Of a stretch of DNA of 64,000 bases, positions 33,269 to 44,921 are shown one piece after another. Source of the DNA: an uncultured Helicobacteraceae bacterium (GTDB lineage: Bacteria; Campylobacterota; Campylobacteria; Campylobacterales; Helicobacteraceae); NCBI GenBank assembly GCA_947588965.1, contig CANQAN010000008.1, positions 1 to 64,000 of the forward strand, read 5' to 3'. Within the stretch, counting starts at the first letter, position 1; the number at the start of each line of letters is the position of its first letter. Under the pieces are notes generated by a model that was not told the DNA's origin, ran no database searches, and was given only the letters and a program-made list of their open reading frames with translations. The position numbers and the translations under genes were made by a program.

Positions 33269-35020
33269 CTAAGATTCATTCAAGATTGATTTAAAATTTT
33301 CTAACAATAATCTCACTTCACTCATTCCGATCTCCCAAAAATTGCTATCCTCAATATCTAATCCAAAAATCCTCACCAGCTCCTTAGGTGATTTGCTCCC
33401 TCCTAAACTCAAAAATTCCTCGTATTTTTCTATGAAATCTGTCTGATTGTTCCGATAGATTCCAAACAAAGCGCAGACTAGAAGCTGTCCATAGCTGTAT
33501 GCATAGCAATAAAAGGGCGTGTGGATAAAATGTGGGATGTATGACCACCATAGCTTGTAATTGTCTGTTAAAATAACGCTTTTGCCAAACATTTTTTGAT
33601 TTTCTTCTTGCCAAATCGCCTTTATGGTTTCTTTGTCTAATTCTCCTTCTTTTAAATGTATGAGACGCTCAAAATTTGTGAATACGTTTTGACGAAAGAG
33701 TGTGGCGAAAATATCCTCCAGCTTCCCAGAATAAACTTCTATTTTTTCTTCTCTGCTTAAATGTTTTTGAATTTTATCAAACAGCAACATCTCTGCGAAG
33801 ACTGAAGCTGTTTCTGCTGTCGTTAAAGGTGTGTCCGCATTCAAATATCCGACTTTGTAGGAGAGTTTTTGATGGATTGTATGCCCTAGCTCATGAGCCA
33901 TAGTGAATACATCGCGCCTCCTGTTTGTGTGATTGAGCATAAGATAGGGATGGGTACTTGGAGTGGCTCCGTGGCTGAATGCGCCGCTTCTTTTGTATTC
34001 GCGCGGATGGGAATCCACCCACCCCTCTTCAAATGCGCATTTTGCGATATTATAAAATGTCTCTGAAAACTCTCTGAAGGTTTCTAGGACGATATTTTTA
34101 GAATCTTCATAGCCAAAAGTCGCTTTATCTTTGCTAGAAAGAGGCGCATAGCGATCGTAATCATAGAGACAATCAAGTCCTAGAATTTTGGCTTTTAAGA
34201 GATAATATTCTTCTACGATTCCGACATTTTTGTTGATGGTCTCCACCATCGCATCGACACTTTTTTGAGTGGTTTGATTACTGATGTGTCTTGATTCTTC
34301 TAATGTTTTATAGCCACGTAATTGTGCAGTGATTTTGAGATCTTTTCTGATGACATTATAGATATAGGTGAGGAGGTCTAAATTCTCTTCTAGCACTCTA
34401 CTTAGCGATTCTTGCGCCATTTTGCGCACCTCTCTATCGCTTTCATAGAGTAAGCTTAAAACTTCCTCTTCGCCTACAAGCTTAGGAATTCCATTGCTGA
34501 TAATCTCAAAACGTAAGCGACTTAAATGCTCATCAAACAAGCGTTTGAAGCTATCCACACTCACGGGCTGTGTTTTAAGCAGAATTTGCTCTTCTTTTAA
34601 TGTTAATTGATGTTGGGATTCTTTGTCTAAAAGCTCCAAATAATAGCGATATTCCTTAGCGCATTCTATGAAATGGCGCTTGACTTCCGCTTTGATGGTG
34701 TTGAATTCTAGTGTAAAAAAGAGCAAATGTTCTGTGGCGCGATTTGTTTGCATTTCACATTCTGCATAAAACGCACCCTCTCTTGTATCTTGTGCAAAGC
34801 ACAAAAATGCATAGGTCATAATCCTAGAAATTTTTGCACAAAGCTCTTCATAGCGACGCACACTTTGATAAAAGGATTCTGTATTAAGCTCTTCTAAACG
34901 ACCCTTGTATTGCTTCTCGAAAGACTGTGCTTCATTAAGTGTTGTTTGCATGGATTCTTGCAGGGAATGCTTGTTTTGAAAAAGGGCTGTAAGATTCCAA
35001 ATATCTTGCGCATTAGACAT
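33269..35020 (-). CDS. pepF: Oligoendopeptidase F
   Basis: This cytosolic M3-family zinc metallopeptidase degrades oligopeptides. The zinc motif is MAHELGHTIHQ near residue 385, with the downstream glutamate in TTAETASVFAEMLL. The 583-aa length matches family members such as H. pylori HP0470. It starts 13 bp after the nuoN stop on the same strand, so it may be read from the nuo transcript. Confidence 0.95.
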   Translation of the reverse strand: MSNAQDIWNLTALFQNKHSLQESMQTTLNEAQSFEKQYKGRLEELNTESFYQSVRRYEELCAKISRIMTYAFLCFAQDTREGAFYAECEMQTNRATEHLLFFTLEFNTIKAEVKRHFIECAKEYRYYLELLDKESQHQLTLKEEQILLKTQPVSVDSFKRLFDEHLSRLRFEIISNGIPKLVGEEEVLSLLYESDREVRKMAQESLSRVLEENLDLLTYIYNVIRKDLKITAQLRGYKTLEESRHISNQTTQKSVDAMVETINKNVGIVEEYYLLKAKILGLDCLYDYDRYAPLSSKDKATFGYEDSKNIVLETFREFSETFYNIAKCAFEEGWVDSHPREYKRSGAFSHGATPSTHPYLMLNHTNRRRDVFTMAHELGHTIHQKLSYKVGYLNADTPLTTAETASVFAEMLLFDKIQKHLSREEKIEVYSGKLEDIFATLFRQNVFTNFERLIHLKEGELDKETIKAIWQEENQKMFGKSVILTDNYKLWWSYIPHFIHTPFYCYAYSYGQLLVCALFGIYRNNQTDFIEKYEEFLSLGGSKSPKELVRIFGLDIEDSNFWEIGMSEVRLLLENFKSILNES

Positions 35021-35033
35021 TAAAATCCTTTAA

Positions 35034-36521
35034 TCAAAACTCAAAAGAAGCGGTAATGAGTGCAGTAACATTTGTTAAAAGTCCATCAACAAAGAATGTA
35101 GAGAGGCACACATAGACCGTTGCGATTCCAATGACAATTTTGAGTGGCAATGTAACATTGCGCAAATAAATGCTTCCATCACTCACCAAAGGCTCCTTGA
35201 GGAACATATAGACGACCAATTTGAGATAGTAGTATGCTGCAATTGCGCTATTGACAGCCATAACAACAACCAAGAATAAATATCCATTATTCATAGCAAC
35301 GCTCATAAGATAGACCTTGCCCCAAAACACAGAAAAAGGCGGAATCCCTGCGAGGGAAAACATAAATAATCCCATAATCACTGCAGCCATAGGACAAAGC
35401 TTGATAAGTCCAGAAAATTTCGTGTAGGTGTGATCGTAACGTTTGTCCCATAATTGTTCTTTTGTGCGCGTGATCCAGAGCATTGCGAAGACTCCAAGAT
35501 TTGTGAATAGGAATAAAAACCAATAGGCAAACAATGCAACAGATTGCACTTCACCGATAAGTATTGCGCTGAATGCAAAACCGGCGTGCGAAATGGAGCT
35601 GTAGGCCAACATCCTCTTAACATCTTCTTGAACGAGAGCGACGAGATTGGGCAATGTGATGGTTAAAATGATGAGCAAATAGACAATATTATGCGCAAAA
35701 ACACTTCCTTCAATAAAAAAACCAAGAATACGTATGGCAACGACAAATGCTGCAATTTTGGGGACAATGGACATAAATCCTGCTAAAAAGGAGTTAGAAC
35801 CCTCATAGACATCGGGAGTCCAAGTATGGAATGGCACCAAAGAAGCCTTAAAACCAAGTGAGGCGACAAAAAACACAAATGCACAAGGCACCAAAAGAGA
35901 TTCTTGTGGCTTCATGGATAAAATATTTTTAACTCCCTCTAGCTCCAGATGTCCTGTAGCTGCATACAGAAGCATTGAGGCAAATGCAAAGCAACCCGCA
36001 GAGAGTGCGCCCATTGTGAAGTATTTTATGGCTGCTTCAAATGCAGTTGCGCGATTATGCATGGCTATGAGCGCATAGAGTGCTAAAGAAGCAGTTTCTA
36101 GCCCTAGAAAAATCACAATCAAATGATCGCTACTCACCATAAATTGAAATCCTGAACACATAAGCAAGAATAGGGCGTAATATTCGGGATATTGAAACTC
36201 ATGGAATCTCTGATAGCTTAGTGTTAAAGGAATAAATAAAATAGCTGCGGTAAGAATAATGAGCTGTCCGAGTATTGAGATTCCATCAATGAGAATTAAG
36301 TCAAAAAATGCCCTTTGAACATCGCTAATGTTAAAGAGCAAGAGATAGCCCAAATCTAAGATTAAAAAGAGAATCGTTAGCATCGTATAGAGCTGTTTAT
36401 TAGGTCTTTTGAGTCCCATATCCACAATCAAAATCACAAGCGCACCCACGATGGCTATGAGCATAGGGAAAATGCCAAATATATTTAAACTCTCCAACGA
36501 TATGTTAAAAGTTTCTAACAT
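35034..36521 (-). CDS. nuoN: NADH-quinone oxidoreductase subunit N
   Basis: This is an antiporter-like proton-pumping membrane subunit of complex I with about 14 helices. Conserved features are [31 protein letters not shown], and the TM lysines in [18 protein letters not shown] and [16 protein letters not shown]. The track start (36554) overlaps nuoM; ATG 36521 has AGGAGGGA upstream and begins two bases before the nuoM stop end, giving 495 aa. It is the last nuo gene. Confidence 0.96.
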   Translation of the reverse strand: MLETFNISLESLNIFGIFPMLIAIVGALVILIVDMGLKRPNKQLYTMLTILFLILDLGYLLLFNISDVQRAFFDLILIDGISILGQLIILTAAILFIPLTLSYQRFHEFQYPEYYALFLLMCSGFQFMVSSDHLIVIFLGLETASLALYALIAMHNRATAFEAAIKYFTMGALSAGCFAFASMLLYAATGHLELEGVKNILSMKPQESLLVPCAFVFFVASLGFKASLVPFHTWTPDVYEGSNSFLAGFMSIVPKIAAFVVAIRILGFFIEGSVFAHNIVYLLIILTITLPNLVALVQEDVKRMLAYSSISHAGFAFSAILIGEVQSVALFAYWFLFLFTNLGVFAMLWITRTKEQLWDKRYDHTYTKFSGLIKLCPMAAVIMGLFMFSLAGIPPFSVFWGKVYLMSVAMNNGYLFLVVVMAVNSAIAAYYYLKLVVYMFLKEPLVSDGSIYLRNVTLPLKIVIGIATVYVCLSTFFVDGLLTNVTALITASFEF

Positions 36522-36522
36522 T

Positions 36523-38118
36523 TTATCTTCCCTCCTCTTTAGTGTCTGTTTCATTGAGATTTTCTTCTTGTGGCTCTAAACTTTGCAGTTCCTCTAGTGC
36601 TTCTCCTAGTGGCATAAGTCCAAAGAAATCCAATGCTTCCTGCGCGACAATTCTTGATTGCATGATAGCTATCATATTTCCTACACTCTTATTAATAGGT
36701 TCCAAAATAGGCTTTGGATAGATTCCAAGCCAAATGACGATGGCGACAAGTGGTAATAGGGCGCACAATTCACGTTTATTGAGATCGCGCAATTCACGAT
36801 TTTCTTCTTTTATGACTTGACCAAAAAACGTCCGTCGATATAAATGCAACATATAGGCCGCTCCAACGATAATACTGATTCCAGCGATTGCCGCTATAAT
36901 ATGAGAGACTTGAAAGAATCCCAAGAGGGATAAAAATTCCCCCACAAATCCCATTGTAAGAGGCAAACCAGCCGAAGCCATAGCCATAATTCCAAAGATC
37001 GCTGCATAATTTGGCATAACTTTTGCGATTCCACCAAATTCCACAATCATCTTTGTATGCCTACGTTCATAGAGCATTCCAACCAACATAAACAGCGCAC
37101 CACTAATGATTCCATGACTGAGCATAAAAAACACAGAACCAGAAATCCCTTCAAGATTGAGTGCAAACACACCAATCATAATGACGCCCATATGTGAAAT
37201 GGAGCTATAAGCAATCACCTGCTTAATGTCTTCTTGAGCAAATGCGACAAATGCCCCATAAATAATCATTATGAGGCACAAAATCGCAATAGGTGTTAAA
37301 AGCGCAACACTCGCATCGGGGAAAAGTGGCAGAGAAAAGCGCACAAAGCCATATGTCCCCATCTTTAAAAGCACAGCAGCAAGAATGATAGAACCGATCG
37401 TTGGAGCTTGTCCGTGCGCATAAGGTAACCAAGTATGGAAAGGAAACATTGGAACTTTAATGGCAAATCCTGCAAAAAATGCGAGAAACAACCAGAGTTG
37501 CAAATCTTTTGGAATCGCGCTTAAACTGTACCATTCTAATAAAGAAAAAGTCCAAACGCCACTCACGTCTGCATAATAATAGACTAAAAACAAGATTCCA
37601 ACAAGCATGAGCATTGAGCCCAAAAAGGTGTATAAGAAAAATTTAACCGCCGCATAGATTCTGCTTCCACTTCCCCAAGCACCAATGATGTACAGCATAG
37701 GAATGAGGGATAATTCCCAGAAAACATAAAATAAAATCACATCAAGCGCACAGAAAACACCAATCATAATGCTCTCAAGACACAAGAGTGAAATGATGAG
37801 TTTTTTTGTTTCGTATTTTTCATTAAGGTAAATGAATCCAATCAAACTAATGAACGCACTCAAAAGAACTAAAAATAGAGAGATTCCATCAATACCTACA
37901 AGATAGCTGACTCCAAATGCCCTAATCAAAGGAAACGCGGTGATAAATTGGAACCCGTCTAGAGCTGTAGTGTCAAAGTTGTACCACAGCAACAATGTCA
38001 ATCCAAATTCAATGGAGCTGATGACAACAGCATATGTCTTGAGATTTTCCTTAATGGCAATCGCTAGGATAGCACCTAATAGGGGAAAAAAGATAATTAA
38101 ATTTAAAATATAATCCAT
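36523..38118 (-). CDS. nuoM: NADH-quinone oxidoreductase subunit M
   Basis: This is the second antiporter-like subunit, with about 14 helices ([55 protein letters not shown]). The C-terminus has an acidic tail ([22 protein letters not shown]). I choose ATG 38118 (MDYILNLII) over the upstream non-ATG start at 38130, because GGGAGG lies just before it. It overlaps nuoL by 16 bp. Confidence 0.96.
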   Translation of the reverse strand: MDYILNLIIFFPLLGAILAIAIKENLKTYAVVISSIEFGLTLLLWYNFDTTALDGFQFITAFPLIRAFGVSYLVGIDGISLFLVLLSAFISLIGFIYLNEKYETKKLIISLLCLESIMIGVFCALDVILFYVFWELSLIPMLYIIGAWGSGSRIYAAVKFFLYTFLGSMLMLVGILFLVYYYADVSGVWTFSLLEWYSLSAIPKDLQLWLFLAFFAGFAIKVPMFPFHTWLPYAHGQAPTIGSIILAAVLLKMGTYGFVRFSLPLFPDASVALLTPIAILCLIMIIYGAFVAFAQEDIKQVIAYSSISHMGVIMIGVFALNLEGISGSVFFMLSHGIISGALFMLVGMLYERRHTKMIVEFGGIAKVMPNYAAIFGIMAMASAGLPLTMGFVGEFLSLLGFFQVSHIIAAIAGISIIVGAAYMLHLYRRTFFGQVIKEENRELRDLNKRELCALLPLVAIVIWLGIYPKPILEPINKSVGNMIAIMQSRIVAQEALDFFGLMPLGEALEELQSLEPQEENLNETDTKEEGR

Positions 38119-39968
38119 GCGACCTCCCAATAAAAAATAAACAACAATACCAGCAATGCCACGATGCCAAAAAACATAACCTTAAGCATTTTTGATAGAT
38201 TGCCACCCTGTAAAAAGCGCATATTTACGCCACCACCCTGCAGGATTCTTGCAATCATATCCACTATGAAGTCAATGACACTCTTATCAATATTCCATGA
38301 TACTTTTGAGAGCCTGAAATAATTTTGAATGAATAGCCAATTATAAAAGGCTGGAATGTAATATTGATGGCTTAGGACTTTATAGACGAATGTTTCTTGC
38401 CATTTTGGAGAGAATCCTCCGCTCTTGTATTTAAAAATCGCGAATCCGATTCCGCTTAATGCCACAATCAAAGCAACAGCAATCAAAGTCCAAAGTGTCT
38501 GTGATTCTAAATTTGCCTCAAAATTGGGAAGGGTTTGGAGGATAAAATGATGGAAACTCTTTTCAAAAAATCCAGCAAAGACGGCCAAAATGCCAAGGGG
38601 CAACATGGCATAGAGCATGTAAGAATAGGCCTCATGGGGATGACTCTCATCATGTCTTTTGTCTCCAAAAAATACAAGCATAATCAGCCTGAAGCTGTAA
38701 AAAGCTGTCAAAAATGCACCAAGCAATAATGCAACATAAAGCACATAGGCACCACTTCCAAATGCAGCTTCTAGGATTTTATCTTTTGAGAAAAATCCAG
38801 AAAATGGATAGATTCCGGCAAGGGCGATGGAGGCTAGAATCATTAAAATAGCTGTATATTTGAGGGGTGCATACAGGGAACCCATTTTGGTAATGTCTAA
38901 TTTGTCATGCATGGCATGCATGACATTTCCAGCACCTAAGAACAGCAAAGACTTGAAAAATGCGTGTGTTGCGAGGTGGAATAGGGCAATCCAATAAGCC
39001 TCTAATCCTGCGGCAACAAACATGTATCCAAGTTGTGAAAGTGTGGAATAAGCGATAATGCGCTTCAAATCGCGATTGACTAATGCCATTGTTGCGGCAA
39101 AGACAGCAACAAAAGCTCCCAAACAAGCAATCGCAAAGCCAATTTCAGGGATCATAGCATAGAGGGGGTTGGCACGAATGACGAGATAGACGCCTGCTGT
39201 AACCATTGTTGCGGCATGGATTAATGCCGAGACGGGTGTGGGTCCCTCCATTGCATCTGCTAACCAAGTGTGGAGCGGGAATTGTGCGCTTTTACCCATT
39301 GCGCCGATAAACAATAAGACCCCCATAGCAATTAAAATTTCCTTAGGAGCTTCATAGACATTACTGAGAACCTCTTCGTAGTTCAACGACCCAAAAACCC
39401 AATAAATCAAAAAGATTCCAAGCAACATTCCAAGATCGGCTATGCGATTCATAATGAAAGCCTCGTTTGCGGCAAAGGAGGCTGAATTGCGCTCATACCA
39501 GAATCCAATCAACATCCAAGAACACAGACCAACGCCCTCCCAGCCGATAAATAATCCTGCAAAATTATCACTCATCACAAGAATAAGCATAGAGAAAACA
39601 AAGGCACTCAAATAGACAAAAAAGCGATTAAAGCTCCTGTCATGGCTCATATAACCTATAGAATAGACATGTACACATAAAGAGACCAGCGTCACCACGA
39701 GCATCATTGTTGCGCTGACACTATCTACGAGGAATCCAAAGGGAATGTAAAGCCCTCCCGCGCTAATCCAATCCATAAGCGTCACTTTTAATGCGATTCC
39801 ACCTTGAAAGATATAGATAAACAACAGAAGCGATGAAATGAATGAAACACCAAGCATAAGCGAGGCAAACACACCAACACCAATAAATTTTTCTTTAGAG
39901 GCAAAGGGAATCCCAAAACAAGAACCAACAAGAGGCGCAAACAGCGCACTATATAAAATGACTTCCAT
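38103..39968 (-). CDS. nuoL: NADH-quinone oxidoreductase subunit L
   Basis: This is the distal antiporter-like subunit with the long lateral helix at its C-terminus. Typical segments are GWEGVGLCSWMLIGFWYE, KSAQFPLHTWLADAMEGPTPVSALIHAATMVTAGVYL and DLKRIIAYSTLSQLGYMF. Length is 621 aa. It is three bases from nuoK. Confidence 0.97.
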   Translation of the reverse strand: MEVILYSALFAPLVGSCFGIPFASKEKFIGVGVFASLMLGVSFISSLLLFIYIFQGGIALKVTLMDWISAGGLYIPFGFLVDSVSATMMLVVTLVSLCVHVYSIGYMSHDRSFNRFFVYLSAFVFSMLILVMSDNFAGLFIGWEGVGLCSWMLIGFWYERNSASFAANEAFIMNRIADLGMLLGIFLIYWVFGSLNYEEVLSNVYEAPKEILIAMGVLLFIGAMGKSAQFPLHTWLADAMEGPTPVSALIHAATMVTAGVYLVIRANPLYAMIPEIGFAIACLGAFVAVFAATMALVNRDLKRIIAYSTLSQLGYMFVAAGLEAYWIALFHLATHAFFKSLLFLGAGNVMHAMHDKLDITKMGSLYAPLKYTAILMILASIALAGIYPFSGFFSKDKILEAAFGSGAYVLYVALLLGAFLTAFYSFRLIMLVFFGDKRHDESHPHEAYSYMLYAMLPLGILAVFAGFFEKSFHHFILQTLPNFEANLESQTLWTLIAVALIVALSGIGFAIFKYKSGGFSPKWQETFVYKVLSHQYYIPAFYNWLFIQNYFRLSKVSWNIDKSVIDFIVDMIARILQGGGVNMRFLQGGNLSKMLKVMFFGIVALLVLLFIFYWEVAWIIF

Positions 39969-39971
39969 GCG

Positions 39972-40274
39972 CTAACCTTCCATAATCTGTAGATTATCTA
40001 AATCCAATGTGTGGTATTTTCTATACCAAGCTATCAGTAGCCCAACACCAACGGCAACTTCACTTGCGGCAACTGCAAGAATAAAAAAGGCAAATATCTG
40101 ACCGTCTAAATCATTTAAATACCTTCCCACAGCGACGAATCCAATGCTCACCGCACTCAAAATAATCTCTGTGGAGAAAAAGAGCATCAGCAGATTTTTG
40201 CGTCTTAATATCCCAAAGACACCAATCATAAACATAAGACTTGACAGAATTAAATAATGATTCAGTGTTATCAT
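39972..40274 (-). CDS. nuoK: NADH-quinone oxidoreductase subunit K
   Basis: This is a 100-aa subunit with three helices. Both intramembrane glutamates expected in NuoK are present, one in LLMLFFSTEIILSAVSIGFVA and one in AVAASEVAVGVGLLIAWYR. It overlaps nuoJ by 4 bp (ATGA). Confidence 0.96.
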   Translation of the reverse strand: MITLNHYLILSSLMFMIGVFGILRRKNLLMLFFSTEIILSAVSIGFVAVGRYLNDLDGQIFAFFILAVAASEVAVGVGLLIAWYRKYHTLDLDNLQIMEG

Positions 40275-40831
40275 TCCAAATCCCCCTTAGGTTCTTGTTC
40301 ATTGAGTGTTAAAGAATAACGCATTCCTTTCCCTGCTAAGACGATTCCAGCAATCATAGCGACAAGCAACATAATCGCAGCAATTTCAAAGGGAATCAGA
40401 AATTTTGTGAAAAGTACATATCCAATCATCTGCACATTTCCGACATTTTCTTTAATAGGTGTGGTGGCTGCCAAGTTTTGTGTGAGATTATCAGCAATCA
40501 CAGGGGCAATCACAATCAACACTAGCAATAATGCGCCAAGCAAGGTTAGAGAAAACAACATCTTAGGATTTCCAATCCTTTCTTTTGCCAATTTTTCACT
40601 ATCAAAAAACATCATTGCAAAGGCATACAGAGCAACGACGGCCCCAGTATAGACTGCGATTTGGACAACTCCTAAGAATTCCGCTCCAAGCAAGAAAAAA
40701 AACGCAGAAATAAAAATCATTCCCGCTGCTAATGCGCTTAGAGCATACAGAATATCGCGCGTGGTTACAACCACCAAAAAGGCACTCAAAGTCAATGCGC
40801 TAAAAACATAAAATGCAATCGCTTCAAACAT
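40271..40831 (-). CDS. nuoJ: NADH-quinone oxidoreductase subunit J
   Basis: This is a 186-aa membrane subunit with five helices. The conserved third helix region is LGAEFLGVVQIAVYTGAVVALYAFAMMFF. It lies 12 bp after nuoI. Confidence 0.95.
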   Translation of the reverse strand: MFEAIAFYVFSALTLSAFLVVVTTRDILYALSALAAGMIFISAFFFLLGAEFLGVVQIAVYTGAVVALYAFAMMFFDSEKLAKERIGNPKMLFSLTLLGALLLVLIVIAPVIADNLTQNLAATTPIKENVGNVQMIGYVLFTKFLIPFEIAAIMLLVAMIAGIVLAGKGMRYSLTLNEQEPKGDLE

Positions 40832-40843
40832 TATCTCTCCCTT

Positions 40844-41458
40844 TTATGCGTTAGATTCTGCATTTTCTAGTGGTTTTTCTAGATATTTTAGAGGTGTCGC
40901 TTTGATGCGTTTGTCTGCATCTTTGCTTATGCTGCCCACACCATCAAATTCACAATCTTTACCACTCAAAACCCTGTCTATTGGTGTGAGCATATCGCTC
41001 TTTAGGGCAAACGAAGCACGTTGCTCACTCGCGTTTTCGTAACGTTTTCCATGTACAATGGCAAGTTCTGGGCAGACCTCTGCACACAATCCGCAATAGA
41101 TGCAACGTCCAAAATTGATTGTGTATTCAAAGATATGTTTGCGCTTATCTTCGCCATAACCCGTTTCCATGCGAATGCAATTTGCAACACAAATTTTTTC
41201 ACAAAGTCCGCATCCTATGCAACGTTCATGTCCGCTCTCTAGCAGTCTTTTGAGCTCATGTACGGCGCGATAACGTGGGCTTAAGGGTAATTTTTCAAAG
41301 GGATAGCAAACAGTAACTTGTGCCTTGCATCCCTCCTTAAATACGAGCCAAAGTCCTACAAACAATTCCCCTTTCAATGCACGTTCCCAAAAACGCACAA
41401 ATTTTTGCGCATGGGTTAAGGGTGCGGTTTTTTCAAAAATCTTAATGTAGCGACTCAT
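40844..41458 (-). CDS. nuoI: NADH-quinone oxidoreductase subunit I
   Basis: This peripheral-arm subunit carries two 4Fe-4S clusters: [16 protein letters not shown] and [16 protein letters not shown]. The track ORF starts at 41533, inside nuoH. ATG 41458 ([14 protein letters not shown]) overlaps the nuoH stop as ATGA and gives the normal length of 204 aa. Confidence 0.95.
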   Translation of the reverse strand: MSRYIKIFEKTAPLTHAQKFVRFWERALKGELFVGLWLVFKEGCKAQVTVCYPFEKLPLSPRYRAVHELKRLLESGHERCIGCGLCEKICVANCIRMETGYGEDKRKHIFEYTINFGRCIYCGLCAEVCPELAIVHGKRYENASEQRASFALKSDMLTPIDRVLSGKDCEFDGVGSISKDADKRIKATPLKYLEKPLENAESNA

Positions 41459-42453
41459 TGAATCCCTCCTAGACAAACAATGCCCGTGATGAATACATTG
41501 AGAAGTGCCAAAGGAAATAAGACTCTCCAGCATAATCCCATTAATTGATCAGGGCGTACATGTGGGTATGCAGCCCTTGCCCACATAAAAAGAAAGATAA
41601 AAAACGCAACTTTTAAAATGATTGCGATTCCGCCGGGAATGAGCCATAAAGGATTGAATCCCCCTAAAAAAATGAGAGAAACGACAAAGGAGAATGAAAA
41701 CATGCTTGCATATTCACCGATGAAAAACATTCCCCATCGCATTCCTGCATATTCTGTCGCATAGCCCGATACAACCTCTGCTTCATGCTCTAGCAAGTCA
41801 AAGGGCGTACGATTCAACTCTGCATATCCCGCAAATAAAAATAAAAGAAATGCTAAAGGCTGTGAAAATATCAACCAATCCGTGATGCCGCCACTTTGAT
41901 AGCGGTTAATCTCCACAAGAGATAGAGAACCAACGAGCATTAAAGGGGACAAGAGAGACAAGCCAGAAACCACCTCAAAGCTTAAGAGTTGCACAGCCGT
42001 CCTTGCAGCACCTAAAATTGACCATTTGCTGTTTGCACTGATTCCACCAAGTAGAGGACCATACATTCCTGCAGCTCCAACGCTTAGGAAAAACAGAATC
42101 CCCACATTAATGTCTGAAATAATAGGCGTGATTGTGCGACCTAAGAATTCAAAATTTGGCAAAAAAGGAATCGGTGCCATCGCAATAAAGGCCGTCGCGG
42201 CTGTGATAACAGGGGCGATTCTGAATATTAAGCGATTTGCGCCGCTTGGAACAATGTCTTCTTTTGTGAATAGTTTGATCCCATCTGCTAAGATTTGTAA
42301 GAGCCCAAAAGGTCCCACCACAGAAGGTCCAACGCGCTGCTGGAATCGCGCCAAGACCTTGCGTTCTATATATGTCGCAAACCCTCCAAGCATCGAAAAT
42401 ACAAGCACAACAAGTAAAATTTTAACGAGCACTTCAATCACATCCACTATCAT
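41455..42453 (-). CDS. nuoH: NADH-quinone oxidoreductase subunit H
   Basis: This membrane subunit holds part of the quinone site. Diagnostic stretches are [65 protein letters not shown] and [18 protein letters not shown] 42453 (MIVDVIEVL) overlaps the nuoG stop as ATGA and is preferred to the track start at 42522. The product is 332 aa. Confidence 0.96.
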   Translation of the reverse strand: MIVDVIEVLVKILLVVLVFSMLGGFATYIERKVLARFQQRVGPSVVGPFGLLQILADGIKLFTKEDIVPSGANRLIFRIAPVITAATAFIAMAPIPFLPNFEFLGRTITPIISDINVGILFFLSVGAAGMYGPLLGGISANSKWSILGAARTAVQLLSFEVVSGLSLLSPLMLVGSLSLVEINRYQSGGITDWLIFSQPLAFLLFLFAGYAELNRTPFDLLEHEAEVVSGYATEYAGMRWGMFFIGEYASMFSFSFVVSLIFLGGFNPLWLIPGGIAIILKVAFFIFLFMWARAAYPHVRPDQLMGLCWRVLFPLALLNVFITGIVCLGGIQ

Positions 42454-44921
42454 TTTACAGCCTTTAAGGAAACATTTGCATAGCGCGAATGTGGGAATAG
42501 CAAATGGGCATCCAAGCCACACACGCCAAGTGCGCCAAACTCTCCCTCCATTCCCTCATCAATCACAACATCAACTTCTAAGCTCTCTCCATTTTCAAAA
42601 CACAATTCTACTCTGTCTTTAATCCCTAGCTTTTCTGCGTATTTTGGACTGACTTGAAAGCCATTTTTTGCATCCAAATGCGGACTTGCTAGGGTGCTTT
42701 TTGAGAAATGTGAGACGCTGTCTCTGGCATAGACATTGTAGGGCTTGAGTGTCTCTAATGAGATGTTTTCAGTTTCTGATAAAATCTGTGTGTATTGAAT
42801 GTCTAAGAGATAGCCACGTACCTCTGAACCATCATTTAAGAATCCAAATTCTAAGGAATCATATTCTACATTTTTGAAGCCCTTGTCTATGGGCAATTCT
42901 TTTGTGTAATCGATGGTATTTTCAAACTCTAAGCCTAATGCCTTAGCAATATCATTGAGTTCATAGCCATAATAGGGTGTTGCGGGGGCGATTGGGACGA
43001 CCCTTCTGTCGACATTGACTAATGTTCCCTCTTGCTCGCTCAAATAGGGCATACGCAATGCGCTCTCCTCTGAAGTGCCAATTTTGTATTGTCCATCGAC
43101 ATTATAGCCGATACTGTAGCCTACAGGCTCTTTTTGCAATTCACAAATCAAAGCAATCCCCAAAGCATTCGCAGTCGGCGGCAATAACAGAATCTTAACT
43201 TGGCTCAAAGCTTCGATATAGCCTAGAATCTTAGCGATATTTTGGGCATTCTTCGCACGATATACATCAAATCCAACGACAAGAACAGGATTTTGCGCTC
43301 CTTGTAAAGCTTCTTTGGCTGCGTTGATGGCATTCTCTATGGATTCTCCACAATATGCACTCAAATCACTACATATCACTTCAATTTCTTCGTTAATTTT
43401 TTCAACCTTTTCTGATTTTATCAACTTTTCTTTCCCATTTTCATCTAAAATCACATTTCCATTTTCATCAAGAGCTTTTTCTGTGATGGTCTTTTTCACC
43501 TCTTTTGTCTGTGTTTTTTGAATCTTTTTTTCATGGCTTTCAATCTGCTTTCTTAGGAAGTTTGGCATTTTGTCTCTTTCTATGCAAATGCTTGCTAGGA
43601 GTAGAGCCATAGCCTCTTCGGTATCGGGCTTGTAGATTCCATTAATTGGAGACTTGACGAAGCGATTGGCAATCACATCTTGCATGGTGTGGAAGTAGGC
43701 GAGGTTTGCACCCTTATTCTGCTTCATTGCGTTATTAATAGAATGTGTTACGACAGGCATATCATAGCTCAATGCACCGCCAAAACATATGACAAAAGTA
43801 CTCTCCGTGATTTCTTTTTGATTTGTATTTCCTAGTGTTCCGGATATTTTAGAATAAGTCTGCAAAAACTGCCCAAAAGGATAGACACTCTCGCAGACTA
43901 GATGATAACCAAATTTTTCTCTTAAAAGCTGTAAGATATAAGCCTCTTCATTGCTAATATCACCAGAAAACTTAATTGTCTGCGCTTCTTTGAAAGCGGC
44001 AATGCTCTTATTAAAAGATTCCTTGTCTTTTTGAATGTGCTGATTATTTTGTGTGAAAGCAAAGCGCCCTGCAGGGCATAAAGTGGAGAAATTCCAATCA
44101 CTGATAACGCGATACACCTCTCTCTCATTTCCGCTGATTCCTTTTTGCTTGACTTCATAGGTTAATGCACAGCCATTCCCACAATGTACACAAGTGCTGT
44201 GAATTTTCTCTAATTCCCATGCATTAGAGCGATATTGAAAATGTCCAACACCAAGCGCACCCACAGGACACACGCTGACACATTCTGCGCAGTCTCCACA
44301 AGCACTCGCATCGACACCATTTAAGCCAATGAGAGATTTTTTAAACTTTGTCCAAACGCCATAGGCATCCTTTGGCATGGAATCTTTATAGGCTTTGTCA
44401 GGCATTTCACCATCGCGCTTGATGGCCTTGATGTTTGTTCGTCCGATTTTGTCCTTACAGAGAGTTACGCAACGTTCGCACACAATGCAGAGATTCGGAT
44501 CGTAGAGAGCTTTCCCCCATTGATCAAAAGACTTTGCTTCGTCTTTAATGGCATAGTTTTGCTCTTCTACTCCCACATAATGCACATAGTTTTGTAGTTC
44601 GCATTCTCCGCTCTTATCGCACACACCGCATTGTAAGGGATGATTGACAGCATAAGTTTTCATGATTGCCAAACGTTCCTCTTCAATCTCGGGTGTATTG
44701 ACAATGATTTGCATTCCATCTTTGACTTTTGCATTACAGGCATACACGCGTTTTCCGTCCGCTTCTACCATGCACATTTTACAAGCAAGTGTCGGCGATG
44801 AGCAAGAGAGATAGCAGATTGCTGGGATAAATTTATCATGTGCGCGCGCGACATTAAGGATGCTTTCTCCCTCTAAACAAGAGATTTCGCTTCCATCAAT
44901 TGTTATTTTTATTTCTTCCAT
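42450..44921 (-). CDS. nuoG: NADH-quinone oxidoreductase subunit G
   Basis: This is the large Fe-S subunit (823 aa). The N-terminal 2Fe-2S region is CYLSCSSPTLACKMCMVEADG...YAC; the His-ligated cluster motif is HPLQCGVCDKSGECELQNY; two 4Fe-4S motifs are CIVCERCVTLCKDK and CGDCAECVSVCPVGALG; and CVHCGNGCALTY opens the molybdopterin-like domain. A Lys/Glu-rich insertion near residues 465-515 has an internal repeat (DENGNVI then DENGKEK) and looks like a flexible loop. It overlaps its neighbours by one (TAATG) and four bases. Confidence 0.96.
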   Translation of the reverse strand: MEEIKITIDGSEISCLEGESILNVARAHDKFIPAICYLSCSSPTLACKMCMVEADGKRVYACNAKVKDGMQIIVNTPEIEEERLAIMKTYAVNHPLQCGVCDKSGECELQNYVHYVGVEEQNYAIKDEAKSFDQWGKALYDPNLCIVCERCVTLCKDKIGRTNIKAIKRDGEMPDKAYKDSMPKDAYGVWTKFKKSLIGLNGVDASACGDCAECVSVCPVGALGVGHFQYRSNAWELEKIHSTCVHCGNGCALTYEVKQKGISGNEREVYRVISDWNFSTLCPAGRFAFTQNNQHIQKDKESFNKSIAAFKEAQTIKFSGDISNEEAYILQLLREKFGYHLVCESVYPFGQFLQTYSKISGTLGNTNQKEITESTFVICFGGALSYDMPVVTHSINNAMKQNKGANLAYFHTMQDVIANRFVKSPINGIYKPDTEEAMALLLASICIERDKMPNFLRKQIESHEKKIQKTQTKEVKKTITEKALDENGNVILDENGKEKLIKSEKVEKINEEIEVICSDLSAYCGESIENAINAAKEALQGAQNPVLVVGFDVYRAKNAQNIAKILGYIEALSQVKILLLPPTANALGIALICELQKEPVGYSIGYNVDGQYKIGTSEESALRMPYLSEQEGTLVNVDRRVVPIAPATPYYGYELNDIAKALGLEFENTIDYTKELPIDKGFKNVEYDSLEFGFLNDGSEVRGYLLDIQYTQILSETENISLETLKPYNVYARDSVSHFSKSTLASPHLDAKNGFQVSPKYAEKLGIKDRVELCFENGESLEVDVVIDEGMEGEFGALGVCGLDAHLLFPHSRYANVSLKAVK

